A stretch of 64,000 bases of DNA, taken from Pseudodesulfovibrio thermohalotolerans. GTDB lineage: Bacteria > Desulfobacterota > Desulfovibrionia > Desulfovibrionales > Desulfovibrionaceae. The stretch spans positions 745,501 through 809,500 of the forward strand of contig NZ_CP120635.1 of NCBI RefSeq assembly GCF_021353295.2. Reading direction: 5' to 3'. The position numbers and the translations under genes are program-made. Of the stretch, positions 34,767 through 43,613 are shown one piece after another. Every line of letters begins with the position of its first letter. Position 1 is the first letter of the stretch. The notes under the pieces were generated by a model. That model ran no database searches. It saw nothing but the letters and a program-made list of their open reading frames with translations, and was not told the origin of the DNA.

Positions 34767-35981
34767 CTATCCTTCCCGCCGGGCCATGTGCAGGATGCGT
34801 CGGGGACCGATGCATGACTGCTGGCGGTGGGACGGGAGGTTCCTTTTCAGCTTGAATCCCTGGCGCGTGGCCTCTGCGATGATGACCGGCAACTGGCTCT
34901 CGCCCACTTCGAGGATGCATTCGTTGCAGTGGGCGAACATGATCTCCGTGGTCAGTTCGAATTTACCCGTGCGGTGCAGGACGTTCAAGGCCAGGATGAT
35001 GTCGTATTTCCGCTTCAACGGGGTGGTGATGTCGTAGACCATGAAGTGGCAGCCGGAACCCTTGGCCGAGGCCAGCCGGTTGGCCAGTTCGACGGCCCCC
35101 CGGTCCATGTCGAGCCCGACTCCGGCCGCGCCCATTTCCTCAGCCTTGAAGGTGTAGTAGCCGTGCATACAGCCGTAGTCGCACAGGGTCTTACCCGCGA
35201 AGTCCACGCCGAGTTTGAGGATGTTTTGCCAGGCCAGGCCGGATTGGGTGAAGCCGGGCACGAGCACGCGGCCACGGTATTCGATGGTCTGATAGAACGG
35301 GTTGAAGGAGTCCGCCTCGGCAATGGTCTTGAAGACCGCGCGGTCGGCTTGGGAGACACCCGGATGCGCGGCGTCGCGGTTTGCTTCGGCCCAACGGATG
35401 ATGTCGTCGGTATCGGCGACCACCTCATAGCCGGGCAGGACTGGTTCGAGGGTCTCGCAGAACGGGGTCCCGGCCGGGAGGGGGCTGCCCGCGCGGAGAG
35501 CCTCCTTGGTCTTGCGCACCCGGCGCAGGGTGAATCGTTCCATGCGGATCTCGCGCGGCGGATTGAGGTAGAAAGGCTGGACGATGGTGAAGGGCGAGTA
35601 GATGTCGTCCAGGGCGTCAAGGAAGGCCTGGTGGATGTGCGCGTGGCTGACGCGGCATCCTTCGAGCACGATGTTTCCGTAGCGGAGCCCGCGTAGCTTG
35701 CGAATGAATATTCCCTTGAAATCCGTGTAGGTGGCTGGCTGGCGAACGGCCTCGATGTCCCCGCCGTAGCGGGCCGCGACCTCCGGGGTGAAGGCATCCA
35801 GGCGCAACAGGGAGTAGTTCAGATCCTGGGCCAGTTGCCTGGCTGCGAAACTCTTTCCCGCTGCAGGCGGCCCGGCAATGAGGATGACCTTGGGGCTGAA
35901 GCGGTAGATTCGTTCCGTTGCGGTTTGCTCGCCGGTCTGTTTGCTGACCGTGGCGGCTTGGGTGGCGCTCGGCTCTTTCAT
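34767..35981 (-). CDS. Fusion of P-loop kinase-like ATPase and SAM methyltransferase
   Basis: 404 residues. The N-terminal half (about 30-200) is a P-loop kinase-like domain with Walker A ILIAGPPAAGKSFAARQLA and LLRLDAFTPEVAARYGGD, resembling zeta-toxin or APS-kinase-type P-loop proteins. The C-terminal half (about 230-400) is a Rossmann methyltransferase with TLCDYGCMHGYYTFKAEE (motif I), VGLDMD (motif II) and YDIILALNVLHRTGKFE. Start ATG 35981 gives MKEPSATQAAT; the RBS is poor. I know no named enzyme with this layout. The adjoining glycosyltransferase suggests modification of a phosphorylated sugar or small molecule; that is inference. Confidence 0.75.
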   Translation of the reverse strand: MKEPSATQAATVSKQTGEQTATERIYRFSPKVILIAGPPAAGKSFAARQLAQDLNYSLLRLDAFTPEVAARYGGDIEAVRQPATYTDFKGIFIRKLRGLRYGNIVLEGCRVSHAHIHQAFLDALDDIYSPFTIVQPFYLNPPREIRMERFTLRRVRKTKEALRAGSPLPAGTPFCETLEPVLPGYEVVADTDDIIRWAEANRDAAHPGVSQADRAVFKTIAEADSFNPFYQTIEYRGRVLVPGFTQSGLAWQNILKLGVDFAGKTLCDYGCMHGYYTFKAEEMGAAGVGLDMDRGAVELANRLASAKGSGCHFMVYDITTPLKRKYDIILALNVLHRTGKFELTTEIMFAHCNECILEVGESQLPVIIAEATRQGFKLKRNLPSHRQQSCIGPRRILHMARREG

Positions 35982-36124
35982 GGATACGTCCAATGTATTC
36001 AGATCGTTGAAGGCCGCAATGCAAGACGGCCCGTCAGGAATGCGGCAGGGAAAGGGCACGAATTGCCCGTTGCGGGAGAATTTGCACGATACATGCCAAG
36101 GACCGGCGGTCCCCGACGGAACGG

Positions 36125-36739
36125 CTAGGTCAGGCCGAGTTCTTCTAGGGCGAGGTACAGCTCGCGGCTGATCCAGGCGTCGGTGGCGGCGTAGAGGACC
36201 TGCTGCCGGGAGAGCTTCTCCTTGGCCCAGTTGGAGCACTGAGCGGACTTGGAGATGCGGAACCCGAGCAGATTGGCGGCCATGTTGCGCAGACCGTGGG
36301 TCTGGAGGTTGTATTTGGCCGTGATGGTGGAGAGGTCCACGAAACCGCTCGGTTTGAACCGGGTGTGTTTCTGCAACCCGAGAATATCGTCGCGCACGGC
36401 CACGCCGGTCTTGAGAATGCGCCGGTTGGCCAGGATCTCGCAGACCCCCTTGGCCAGTGGGAGGAGACCCAACTGGAATACGTATGCGCAATCGGCGGTG
36501 GCGAGTTGGAGGATGGAAGGCGGGCCGGGCTTTTTGCCCTTTCTGAAAACTGGCCGGGTCTCGGTGTCGAAGCCGAGCAGGGAGGAGTCTCGCATTCCCT
36601 CCAGGGCCTCTTCGAGATCGGCGTCGGTGCGGACGACCTTGATTTCCCCCTCATAGCGGCGAAGGGGCATGTCGTTGATCTCTGCCTTGGAAAAGGACCG
36701 AAGGTACTGTTGCGGAATGTCTAGGCTGTCCGTAGTCAT
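36125..36739 (-). CDS. DEDD-family 3'-5' exonuclease (RNase D/WRN-like domain)
   Basis: A 204-residue single-domain DnaQ-like nuclease. The acidic metal ligands are recognisable: LLGFDTETRPVF (exo I, DxE), KTGVAVRDDILGLQK (exo II region) and LYAATDAWISREL (exo III, DEDDy type with Tyr). It has no HRDC or helicase domain. It probably trims structured RNA or DNA ends. It is on the same strand as the fusion gene but about 140 nt upstream of it. Confidence 0.87.
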   Translation of the reverse strand: MTTDSLDIPQQYLRSFSKAEINDMPLRRYEGEIKVVRTDADLEEALEGMRDSSLLGFDTETRPVFRKGKKPGPPSILQLATADCAYVFQLGLLPLAKGVCEILANRRILKTGVAVRDDILGLQKHTRFKPSGFVDLSTITAKYNLQTHGLRNMAANLLGFRISKSAQCSNWAKEKLSRQQVLYAATDAWISRELYLALEELGLT

Positions 36740-36810
36740 TAATGTGCTTTGTGCGTTAGAAATTTTGAGGGATCGTTCTACATTCCCGCAAGTTCGTCAA
36801 GTACTAGGTT

Positions 36811-36844
36811 GCGCGCCCGACCGGAAGTTGCCGGTCGGGCGCGC
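36811..36844. terminator. Strong hairpin, putative terminator
   Basis: The perfect 14-bp stem gcgcgcccgaccgg/ccggtcgggcgcgc lies 8 nt after the minus-strand stop at 36852. The T-run is poor. Confidence 0.6.
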
Positions 36845-36851
36845 GGTCGGG

Positions 36852-37511
36852 CTATTTATAGCGGTACAGGCCGCGGGAGCAGGGGGCACTGTTCTGGCGC
36901 CACCAGTACTGCCCGTTACAGGCGTCCGTGATCGGGGCCACGCTGTTCATGCCGTCGTACCGGGCCACGTTTTCCACGAACTGGCGTTGAGTTTCCTTTT
37001 CAATGGAGGCGATGGCGTCCGCCAGGGCGATTGAGCCGTCCTTGACTCCCGGCAGGACCTTGGCCATCTGGCTGGTGATGTACCGCTGCGACGGGTTGCT
37101 GTCCAGGAACCTGTCGAAGGCCTGGAGCGTGGCCTCCTTGTCGCCCTTTTTGCCTTGCGCCAGGGCGATGAACAGGGCGGCGTCCCATATCTTGTCTTTC
37201 TTGCCTTGGGCGTCGACGAGGGTTTTTATGCACAGGTCGTATTCTCCGGCGAAATACATGGCGATGCCCGCCTCCACCATGTTGGACTGGAATCTCATGG
37301 TGCGTAACGGCGGATCTTGGCGCAGGGCTTCGGCGTATGCCGTGGCCGAAGCCTTGAAGTGCTCGATGGCTTTTTCGTTGTAGCGCGTGACGTACAGCCG
37401 CCATGCGCGCTGGAAATTTCGGTCGCCTAGTGAGACGGGGTTCGCCTTTGCGGGCAGGGCCACAGCCAGTACCAGCAGGATGGCGATAGTGGCGGTCAGG
37501 ATTTTGCGCAT
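36852..37511 (-). CDS. Secreted TPR-like protein of unknown function, 219 aa
   Basis: A signal peptide (MRKILTATIAILLVLAVALPAKA) is followed by helical repeats resembling TPR units (AWRLYVTRYNEKAIEHFKAS, GEYDLCIKTLVDAQGK, GDKEATLQAFDRFLDSNPS). The C-terminus contains a Cys pair (DACNGQYW and SAPCSRGL) that could form a disulfide. Probably a periplasmic protein-interaction factor. It lies 17 nt after the next minus-strand gene, so it is likely cotranscribed. Confidence 0.72.
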   Translation of the reverse strand: MRKILTATIAILLVLAVALPAKANPVSLGDRNFQRAWRLYVTRYNEKAIEHFKASATAYAEALRQDPPLRTMRFQSNMVEAGIAMYFAGEYDLCIKTLVDAQGKKDKIWDAALFIALAQGKKGDKEATLQAFDRFLDSNPSQRYITSQMAKVLPGVKDGSIALADAIASIEKETQRQFVENVARYDGMNSVAPITDACNGQYWWRQNSAPCSRGLYRYK

Positions 37512-37528
37512 GGTTGAAACCTCCTTGT

Positions 37529-38275
37529 TCAGGACATGTAGGTCCTGGCTATGCGGAAGATGTCGTCGTAGGCCGTCTTGTTGCGGATGGCCAGGGCCAT
37601 TTCCAGGGCCATGTCCATCTTGCGGCCCGTCTCGATCATGACGCGGTTCCGTATGGATTCGAGGTGGTTGGCCAGGAAATCGGCTTCGAAGTTGTCGATG
37701 GCCAGGGAGATGCCTTCGGAAAAGAATCGCGACCCGAGATGCGGGATGAAGCGGTCGAGGTTCTGCCGTCCTTCGCGCCGGGCGTACATGACGAAGAAGA
37801 GCAGCTTGACCAGCAGACGGTCGGCCTTGATCTTGTGGTCAACGGAAAGCAGGATGTCCAGGTCCACTCCCCGGGGCTTGATGGCGTCGAACATGGCCGA
37901 GGCCATGTCGAAGGCGCGGTCCTCGGTCATGAGCGGCTGGGCGAATTTGGAGTCCATCCGGACCAGGGTGACGCGCGGGTTCTCGCCCGAGGCGATGGCG
38001 TAGACGGCCTGTCGCATGAGATCGATCTTGATGCGATAATCGTCGACGAGGATGTCTTTTTTGGCCGCGGCCAACCGTCGCACCAGGGGAACGTCCAGCG
38101 CGGAGAAGACCGTTTCGAGCAGGTGCAGGATATAGGGCTCCGAGGCGGAGGCGATCTCCTCGTCCAGGATGTCGCGGCCCTTGCGCGCGTCCATGATCTT
38201 CTTGATGGACAGCCAATAGGCGGCCAGCCCTTCAACGGGCATTTCAAGTATGTCGAGTTCCTGTGGCTTCTGCAT
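37529..38275 (-). CDS. Unknown cytoplasmic helical protein, 248 aa
   Basis: No family is recognised. The sequence is almost entirely alpha-helical, with no signal peptide or membrane helix (MQKPQELDILEMPVEGLAAY ... NKTAYDDIFRIARTYMS). The start is uncertain: ATG 38275 is used, and ATG 38341 would add 22 residues; neither has a clear RBS. It is upstream of and probably co-transcribed with the secreted TPR-like protein. Consistent third-position GC supports coding. Confidence 0.65.
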   Translation of the reverse strand: MQKPQELDILEMPVEGLAAYWLSIKKIMDARKGRDILDEEIASASEPYILHLLETVFSALDVPLVRRLAAAKKDILVDDYRIKIDLMRQAVYAIASGENPRVTLVRMDSKFAQPLMTEDRAFDMASAMFDAIKPRGVDLDILLSVDHKIKADRLLVKLLFFVMYARREGRQNLDRFIPHLGSRFFSEGISLAIDNFEADFLANHLESIRNRVMIETGRKMDMALEMALAIRNKTAYDDIFRIARTYMS

Positions 38276-38394
38276 GGCGGTCCGCTTTGAGCTTGACGGG
38301 GCTGCGTAAAAAAAGACACCCTGTGCGTTGTCTTTCAGCATATCCGATTTTTTGAAGAAAACAAATACGGTCCTTGACGGCGGAGACTTTTTTC

Positions 38395-39177
38395 ATGCTC
38401 GACTATCCCCAATTCGACCCGATCATGATTTCCATAGGTCCTCTGGATTTGCGGTGGTACGGCATGATGTACGTCTTCGGCATCCTGAGCGGCTGGCTGC
38501 TGGGGCGCTACCGCGCAACCAAGCCTTGGAACAAGATGACGCCCAAGCTCATGGACGATTTCATCACCTGGGCCATCCTCGGCGTGGTCTTGGGCGGGCG
38601 TCTCGGCTATGTCTTGTTTTACAATCCTTCGTTCTACCTGGCCAATCCGCTACAGATTTTCGCTGTATGGGAAGGCGGCATGTCCTTTCACGGCGGCTGC
38701 CTCGGCGTGCTTGTCGTCTGCTGGCTCTTTGGTCGGGCCAACGGCATGAGTTTCCCCGAGGTGGGCGACTTCATTTCCCCTCTCGTGCCGCCCGGCCTGT
38801 TCTTCGGGCGCATCGGCAACTTCATCAACGGCGAACTGTGGGGACGCTACACGGATCTGCCGTGGGCCATGCCGTTTCCGGGAGCGGGCGGGCTTCCGCG
38901 CCACCCCTCGCAGTTGTACGAGGCCGCGCTGGAGGGGCTCGCCCTGTTCATCATCGTCTGGGTTTATTCGGCCAAACCCCGGCCAAAGGGATGCGTCGGC
39001 GCACTTTTTCTGCTCGGCTACGGCGTCTTCCGCTTTCTGGTGGAGTTCGCCCGCGAGCCGGATAGGCAGCTTGGGTTCGTGGCCCTCAACTGGATGTCCA
39101 TGGGGCAGGTGCTCTGCCTGCCCATGATTTTGTTTGGCATCGGTTGGTTGGTCTGGGCGTACCGCAAGTCAGCGTAA
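38395..39177 (+). CDS. lgt: Prolipoprotein diacylglyceryl transferase
   Basis: This inner-membrane enzyme transfers diacylglycerol from phosphatidylglycerol to the lipobox Cys of prolipoproteins. 260 residues and about seven TM helices. The Lgt signature is present: [14 protein letters not shown], preceded by [13 protein letters not shown] with the key HGG motif and followed by [15 protein letters not shown] 38395 lies 8 nt after ggagac. The 3' end overlaps the convergent cyclase gene by 9 nt. Confidence 0.95.
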   Translation: MLDYPQFDPIMISIGPLDLRWYGMMYVFGILSGWLLGRYRATKPWNKMTPKLMDDFITWAILGVVLGGRLGYVLFYNPSFYLANPLQIFAVWEGGMSFHGGCLGVLVVCWLFGRANGMSFPEVGDFISPLVPPGLFFGRIGNFINGELWGRYTDLPWAMPFPGAGGLPRHPSQLYEAALEGLALFIIVWVYSAKPRPKGCVGALFLLGYGVFRFLVEFAREPDRQLGFVALNWMSMGQVLCLPMILFGIGWLVWAYRKSA

Positions 39178-39945
39178 TTCAGGAATTTTGATTTCAAAAA
39201 GGCGGTCCCAGCACTTGCCGGTGACGTAGAGGCGTCCGCCTGCCGCGTCATAGGCTATGCCGTTGGCCGTTCCGGCCCTTTGGTCGATCCGCTTGCGCAG
39301 GGATGAGATATCGAGCCAGGCGCGGACCTTGCCGTCGGCCGGGTCGATGATCGCCACCCTGTCCGACTTCCAGATATTGGCGTAGAGCCATTTCCCTACG
39401 AATTCCAGTTCGTTGAGCAGGCGCACAGGGCGTCCCTCGTCGGTCACCTCCATGGTGCCCGTCAGGGTGAAGTCTTTCGCGTCGCGCAGTTCGAGCCGGG
39501 ATTTTCCTGTGGACATGAAGAATTGTTCCCCGTCGAAGGCCAGCCCCCATCCCTCGGTTTTTCCGAAGGTCGAACGGTAGGCGAATCGCCCACTGGGTGC
39601 GAGGTCCTTGAGGGCGTGGATCAGGCCGATGCCCGACTTCCAGGTGAGCATCCACAGGGCATCGCCCTGAGGCGCGATGCCCTCGGCGAACAGGGAGGGC
39701 GCGATGGGCACGGTCTTCAGCCTGCGTCCGGTCTTTGGCTCCACCATGGCCACGAAGGAACGTTTGTATCCGCCCGAGGATTCGTAGAACACGCCGTTGA
39801 GATGGAAGAGTCCCTGGGTGGAGGTCCCGGCGTCGTGAGGGTATTCGGCGACCACCCGGCAGGGGATGACCGGCGTTTGCGCCGTTGCGGGCGCGGCCCA
39901 GGCCGTCAGGACGAGCAGCATGAGGATGGGGACAAGCTTGTGCAT
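39169..39945 (-). CDS. Secreted glutaminyl-peptide cyclotransferase, plant-type propeller
   Basis: 258 residues with a signal peptide ([14 protein letters not shown]). The mature protein matches the five-bladed glutaminyl cyclase family (PF05096 type), with FTQGL-like [52 protein letters not shown] and [28 protein letters not shown]. It converts N-terminal Gln to pyroglutamate on exported peptides. ATG 39945 is taken as the start; the frame is open further upstream but has no signal-peptide sense there. Confidence 0.87.
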   Translation of the reverse strand: MHKLVPILMLLVLTAWAAPATAQTPVIPCRVVAEYPHDAGTSTQGLFHLNGVFYESSGGYKRSFVAMVEPKTGRRLKTVPIAPSLFAEGIAPQGDALWMLTWKSGIGLIHALKDLAPSGRFAYRSTFGKTEGWGLAFDGEQFFMSTGKSRLELRDAKDFTLTGTMEVTDEGRPVRLLNELEFVGKWLYANIWKSDRVAIIDPADGKVRAWLDISSLRKRIDQRAGTANGIAYDAAGGRLYVTGKCWDRLFEIKIPELR

Positions 39946-40062
39946 GGGTGGTCCTTGAAAGGGGGCGGGGAGGGGCATTTTGTCATGCAACTCCCCGCTC
40001 CCGGGAAGGGGCGGAAGACCGGTGCGCGAAGATGGGAGGGTGTGTCCGGTCCGCCGCACGCC

Positions 40063-40695
40063 TTACGCGCGGTGTTTTACGGCGTTGACGCCGCCGAGGG
40101 CGAAGCGGACCACGTGGTCCACGAAAGCTTCCACGTCGAGCTCCAGGCCGGGCCGGTTCGGAGTCAGGCGGTCCAGGATGGGCTGGGTAAGCAGATGGTC
40201 GAGCATGAGGGCCCAGATGTTCGAGCTGCAATAGGCCAGCGTCTGCTCCGGCGTGTCCGGGCCGAGCAGTTTGGTCAGGATGTCGCGCAATTCGTTGGCG
40301 CGCGGCTGGACCTGATGCCGTGCGATGAAGTCGAGGTTGTGGCTCGGTTTTGCCATTTCACGCAGGAAGATGGCCCATTTCTGGGCGATTTGCCCGGTAC
40401 TCTGGGTGTATATCTCCTCCGCCAGCCCCTTGACGAACTTGTGCAGCCGCTCTTCCGGGGGCAACCCCCTTTCGTCGCTGGAAATCCATTCCTCTCCCTT
40501 GGGGAAGATCTCTTCGAGCACGGCCGCGTACAAGCCGTCCTTGCTGCCGTAGTGATAGTTCACCGCCGCTACGTTGGCCTTGGCCAGGCCGCAGATGTCC
40601 CGCACCGTGGCCGAGTCGAAGCCCTTGTCGGCGAAAACCTCCATGGCGGCGAGCAAAAGCGCTGTTTTGGTATTGACGTCGGGGGAATCGTTCAT
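40063..40695 (-). CDS. TetR-family transcriptional regulator (CecR-like)
   Basis: 210 residues. The N-terminal HTH is LLAAMEVFADKGFDSATVRDICGLAKANVAAVNYHYGSK-like (residues about 12-55), the classic TetR operator-binding fold. The C-terminal ligand domain resembles the CecR/DUF1956 group. It is divergent from ispH; a perfect 12-bp palindrome lies between them. The ligand is unknown. Confidence 0.88.
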   Translation of the reverse strand: MNDSPDVNTKTALLLAAMEVFADKGFDSATVRDICGLAKANVAAVNYHYGSKDGLYAAVLEEIFPKGEEWISSDERGLPPEERLHKFVKGLAEEIYTQSTGQIAQKWAIFLREMAKPSHNLDFIARHQVQPRANELRDILTKLLGPDTPEQTLAYCSSNIWALMLDHLLTQPILDRLTPNRPGLELDVEAFVDHVVRFALGGVNAVKHRA

Positions 40696-40738
40696 AATTA
40701 AAGGCCTACAGGCGCAAAATACGCAGTAAAAATGCTTG

Positions 40739-40750
40739 AAACATATGTTT
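40739..40750. promoter_or_regulatory. Palindrome in the tetR-ispH divergent promoter region
   Basis: AAACATATGTTT is a perfect 12-bp palindrome, about 45 bp from the tetR start and 88 bp from ispH. It overlaps a possible ispH -35 (TTGAAA 40736-40741) with a TCTATT -10 at 40758. It is a candidate operator for the adjacent TetR protein; pattern only. Confidence 0.4.
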
Positions 40751-40837
40751 GACGAATTCTATTCATGAGTGGAGTCGGCAAGTCAAGGGTTTTCCCCGGA
40801 GCCGGCTGTTTCCGGAACAACCGCAAGGAGCATAGAA

Positions 40838-41686
40838 GTGGAAGTCATCTTAGCCAAAACCGCGGGATTCTGCATGGGCGTCGACATGGCCCTGACCAAG
40901 CTCGATCAGCTTGTCGCCGAGCCCGACGGCCATCCCATATATATTCTCGGACCCATCATCCATAATCCGCAGGTTCTTAAGCGTTACGCCGACAAGGGTG
41001 TGATAATGGTTCACGATCCCGCCGAGGTCCCGGCCGGGGCGCACGTCGTTATCCGCGCCCACGGCATTACTCGCCAGGTTGAGGAATCCCTGCGTGAACG
41101 GCAGGTGATCATCAAGGACGCCACCTGCCCTCGGGTCAAGAAGGCGCAGTTGCTCATCGAGCGCAACACCGCAGGCGGTTGCAAGCTGCTCCTCTATGGC
41201 GAGGTGGACCATCCCGAGGTGGCCGGTCTGGTCAGCTATGCCGAAAACGGCCATTTCGTCTTCGGTTCCGCCGAGGAGCTGGCCGGGTACGAGCTTTCTC
41301 CGGGCGAACGGTATGTCCTGGCGGCCCAGACCACCCAGGACCGGGTCCAGTTCGAGGCCATCGCCGAAAGGCTGACCGGGCGGGGCGACCTGAACGTGAC
41401 CGTGCTCGAAACCATCTGCGACGCCACCAAGCTGCGCCAGGCCGAGGCCAAGGAGTTGGCCAAGACCGTGGACTTCATGGTCGTGGTCGGCGGGTACAAC
41501 AGCGGGAACACCCGCAGGCTCGCCAAGGTTGTCTCGGAAGAGGGCACGCCCTGCGAGCATGTGGAGACCGTGGACGAGCTGCCCCTGAGCGAACTCGCCC
41601 GGTACAAGCGCATTGGCGTCACCGCCGGAGCCTCCACCCCGAGGGTGCTCATAGATCAGGTGCTCGCCGGGCTTGAATCGCTGTAG
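40838..41686 (+). CDS. ispH: 4-hydroxy-3-methylbut-2-enyl diphosphate reductase
   Basis: IspH makes IPP and DMAPP from HMBPP, the last MEP step, with a [4Fe-4S] cluster. The three cluster cysteines are in AGFCMGVDMAL, KDATCPRVKKAQ and LETICDATKLRQ. The phosphate-binding segments RAHGITRQ and VTAGASTPR are also present. The GTG start at 40838 (VEVILAKTAGFC, 282 aa) follows AAGGAG at 7-nt spacing; upstream in-frame codons are non-homologous. Confidence 0.95.
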   Translation: MEVILAKTAGFCMGVDMALTKLDQLVAEPDGHPIYILGPIIHNPQVLKRYADKGVIMVHDPAEVPAGAHVVIRAHGITRQVEESLRERQVIIKDATCPRVKKAQLLIERNTAGGCKLLLYGEVDHPEVAGLVSYAENGHFVFGSAEELAGYELSPGERYVLAAQTTQDRVQFEAIAERLTGRGDLNVTVLETICDATKLRQAEAKELAKTVDFMVVVGGYNSGNTRRLAKVVSEEGTPCEHVETVDELPLSELARYKRIGVTAGASTPRVLIDQVLAGLESL

Positions 41687-42120
41687 GGGGTAAAACTGTC
41701 GGCCTCGTTGTTCCCGTCTCCCCGGAAGGTATTGGTGGGGGCGTCTCAAGTGGGCGTCAGGGCACGAAAAAGGGGTCAGGCGGTCCCGGGCCGGGTCTGT
41801 TCCGGGAGCTGTCCCTGACCCCGTTCGGGATGGTTTCGACATCTCAGCCGCGTTGCAGGTACCGCCGGCCGCAGTGGAGGGCTTGGGTCCGGGGAACGCG
41901 ACTCTCCTGGTGCGATGCCGTCAACCGTCAGCAAGGGGAGGAGTGCCGTTTTCAAGCGGCCTGTGCGGCCGTTTGTTCAACCATACCCTTTTGGCCGGGC
42001 AGTGGTATTATATTTTCACCGTCTCCGGGTGTCTGATCCGGGGGAAAAACAAAAAGGTTGTCCGGTTCGTGCCAAGGGCATACCCTGACCAGGTACGAAT
42101 GTTACAACAAGGAGTCATCC
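41687..42120. other. Gene-free region upstream of moaE with strong secondary structure
   Basis: No convincing gene is seen. 41767-41822 holds a REP-like inverted repeat (aaaaaggggtcagg ... ccctgacccc). 41900-41960 contains another potential stem (ctctcc ... ggggag, with flanking gact/gagt). The region precedes molybdopterin genes, so a leader riboswitch is conceivable, but I could not fit the Moco consensus. The RBS caaggag lies before moaE. Confidence 0.5.
41767..41822. repeat. REP-like palindrome
   Basis: ggggtcagg (41772-41780) pairs with cctgacccc (41814-41822), with GC-rich inner complementarity. The minus strand ends in TTTTT. GGGGTCAGG palindromes are typical of REP elements mobilised by Y1 transposases. 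No such gene is nearby. Confidence 0.5.
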
Positions 42121-42483
42121 ATGGATATCAACAAGGCTCTGGCAGAGTTGAAAAAGGAGCCCGGTTTCGCCGAGAACGTGGGCATGATCCTGGTGCATAA
42201 CGGCGTGGTCCGGAGCTGGTCCCGCAAGGGCCGCGAGGAAGTCGTAGCCATCGATATCACTCCCGATTTCGAGAAGATGGAGGAGATCCGCCAGGAGATC
42301 GAGGCCCGCGAGGGCATCTTCCGCGCCTGGTGTCACGCCAACTCGGGCCACATGAAGCCCGGCGACGACGTGCTCTTTCTCATCGTTGCGGGCGACATCC
42401 GTGAAAACGTCAAGCCCGCACTGGCCGACTTCCTCGACCGCGTCAAGGCCGAGGCCGTGACCAAGAAAGAAATCTTCGCATAG
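42121..42483 (+). CDS. moaE: Molybdopterin synthase catalytic subunit-like protein
   Basis: 120 residues, short for MoaE. VGMILVHNGVVRSWSRKG and GDDVLFLIVAGDIRENVKPAL match the MoaE core. MoaE inserts dithiolene sulfur into cPMP with MoaD. No moaD is next to it. It starts 5 nt after AAGGAG and is followed 6 nt later by moaA, so a molybdopterin operon is clear. Some MoaE residues seem absent, hence moderate certainty about activity. Confidence 0.75.
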   Translation: MDINKALAELKKEPGFAENVGMILVHNGVVRSWSRKGREEVVAIDITPDFEKMEEIRQEIEAREGIFRAWCHANSGHMKPGDDVLFLIVAGDIRENVKPALADFLDRVKAEAVTKKEIFA

Positions 42484-42489
42484 GACGCC

Positions 42490-43497
42490 ATGCACAAGAA
42501 CCTTGAGGACATCCACGGCCGCGAGGTCAGCTACATGCGTATCAGCGTGACCGACAGGTGCAACCTGCGGTGCACCTACTGCGCGGGCGAGGGGCTGGAA
42601 TTCATCCCGCATCCGAACATCCTGCGCTACGAGGAAATACTGGAGCTCATGGGCATGGCCCGGAACCTCGGGGTGCGGAAGATACGGTTCACGGGCGGGG
42701 AGCCCTTCGTGCGCAAGGGATTCGCCGATTTCATGGTCACCGCGGCCGAGCGGTACGGGGATCTGAATCTGTGCGTGACCACCAACGCCACCCTCATCGG
42801 CGACCACGTGGAGCGGCTTGCCGCGGCGGGCATCAAGCGGGTGAACATCTCGCTGGACAGCCTGGACCCCGAGAAATTCAAGGCCATCACCGGCCGCGAT
42901 CATTACGCCGTGGTTCGGGAAAACATCGACCGCTGCCTGGCCGCGAACATGACGCTGAAGATCAACGCCGTGGCCATGAAGGGCGTCAACGACGACGAGT
43001 TGGGCGATTTCATAGAGTTCGCCCGTACCCATCCCGTGGACTTTCGTTTCATCGAGTTCATGCCCGTGGGGCTGGAGACCGGGTGGGACGATAGCCGCGT
43101 ATGGACCGCCGCCGAGATTTTGTCCGAGGCCCGGCCCTTTGCCGAGCTCGTCCCCGTGACCGCGAAGGGTGCGCGCCGCCACGGCCCGGCCCGTATGTAC
43201 GAGATCGAAGGCGGTCTGGGCCGTATCGGGCTCATCTCCCCGTATTCCGATCACTTCTGCTCCACCTGCAACCGGCTGCGCATCACTTCGGACGGCAACC
43301 TGCGGACCTGCCTTTTTTCGGACAAGGTCTACCGGCTGCGTCCCGCCCTTCGCCATCCCGCCCTGGGTGTGGAAAAGGTAGAAAGGATCATCCGGCTGGC
43401 CGGGCGGAACAAGCCCATCGGCAACGAGCTGTTGCGGAAGATGCGGGCCGCCGATCATGGCGTCTGCAAGACCCGCATGGCCTCCATCGGCGGATAG
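42490..43497 (+). CDS. moaA: GTP 3',8-cyclase
   Basis: This radical-SAM enzyme starts molybdenum-cofactor synthesis from GTP. The N-terminal cluster motif is CNLRCTYCAGEG (CxxxCxxC), and GGEPFVRKGF is the SAM-binding GGE block. The C-terminal cluster cysteines are in CSTCNRLRITSDGNLRTC. The protein ends IGG, the conserved C-terminal GG of MoaA. 335 residues. Molybdopterin (or tungstopterin) serves formate dehydrogenases and similar enzymes in sulfate reducers. Confidence 0.95.
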   Translation: MHKNLEDIHGREVSYMRISVTDRCNLRCTYCAGEGLEFIPHPNILRYEEILELMGMARNLGVRKIRFTGGEPFVRKGFADFMVTAAERYGDLNLCVTTNATLIGDHVERLAAAGIKRVNISLDSLDPEKFKAITGRDHYAVVRENIDRCLAANMTLKINAVAMKGVNDDELGDFIEFARTHPVDFRFIEFMPVGLETGWDDSRVWTAAEILSEARPFAELVPVTAKGARRHGPARMYEIEGGLGRIGLISPYSDHFCSTCNRLRITSDGNLRTCLFSDKVYRLRPALRHPALGVEKVERIIRLAGRNKPIGNELLRKMRAADHGVCKTRMASIGG

Positions 43498-43543
43498 ACC
43501 GACGGCGCATAGGCGCGGACGTTATTTGCGGTTTTCAAACGAG

Positions 43544-43572
43544 AGGGCCTCATCGAGATTCGATGAGGCCCT
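43544..43572. terminator. Bidirectional terminator
   Basis: The perfect 12-bp stem agggcctcatcg/cgatgaggccct with loop agatt lies between the convergent moaA and AsmA-like genes. Confidence 0.85.
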
Positions 43573-43613
43573 TTGTCGTTGTCGCAGGTTATGCGGAATC
43601 CGGTCCGGCAGGG

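Noticed and set aside
41831..42120. Moco riboswitch before moaE
   Set aside because: Position is right but I could not align the known conserved segments; kept only as a question in the findings.
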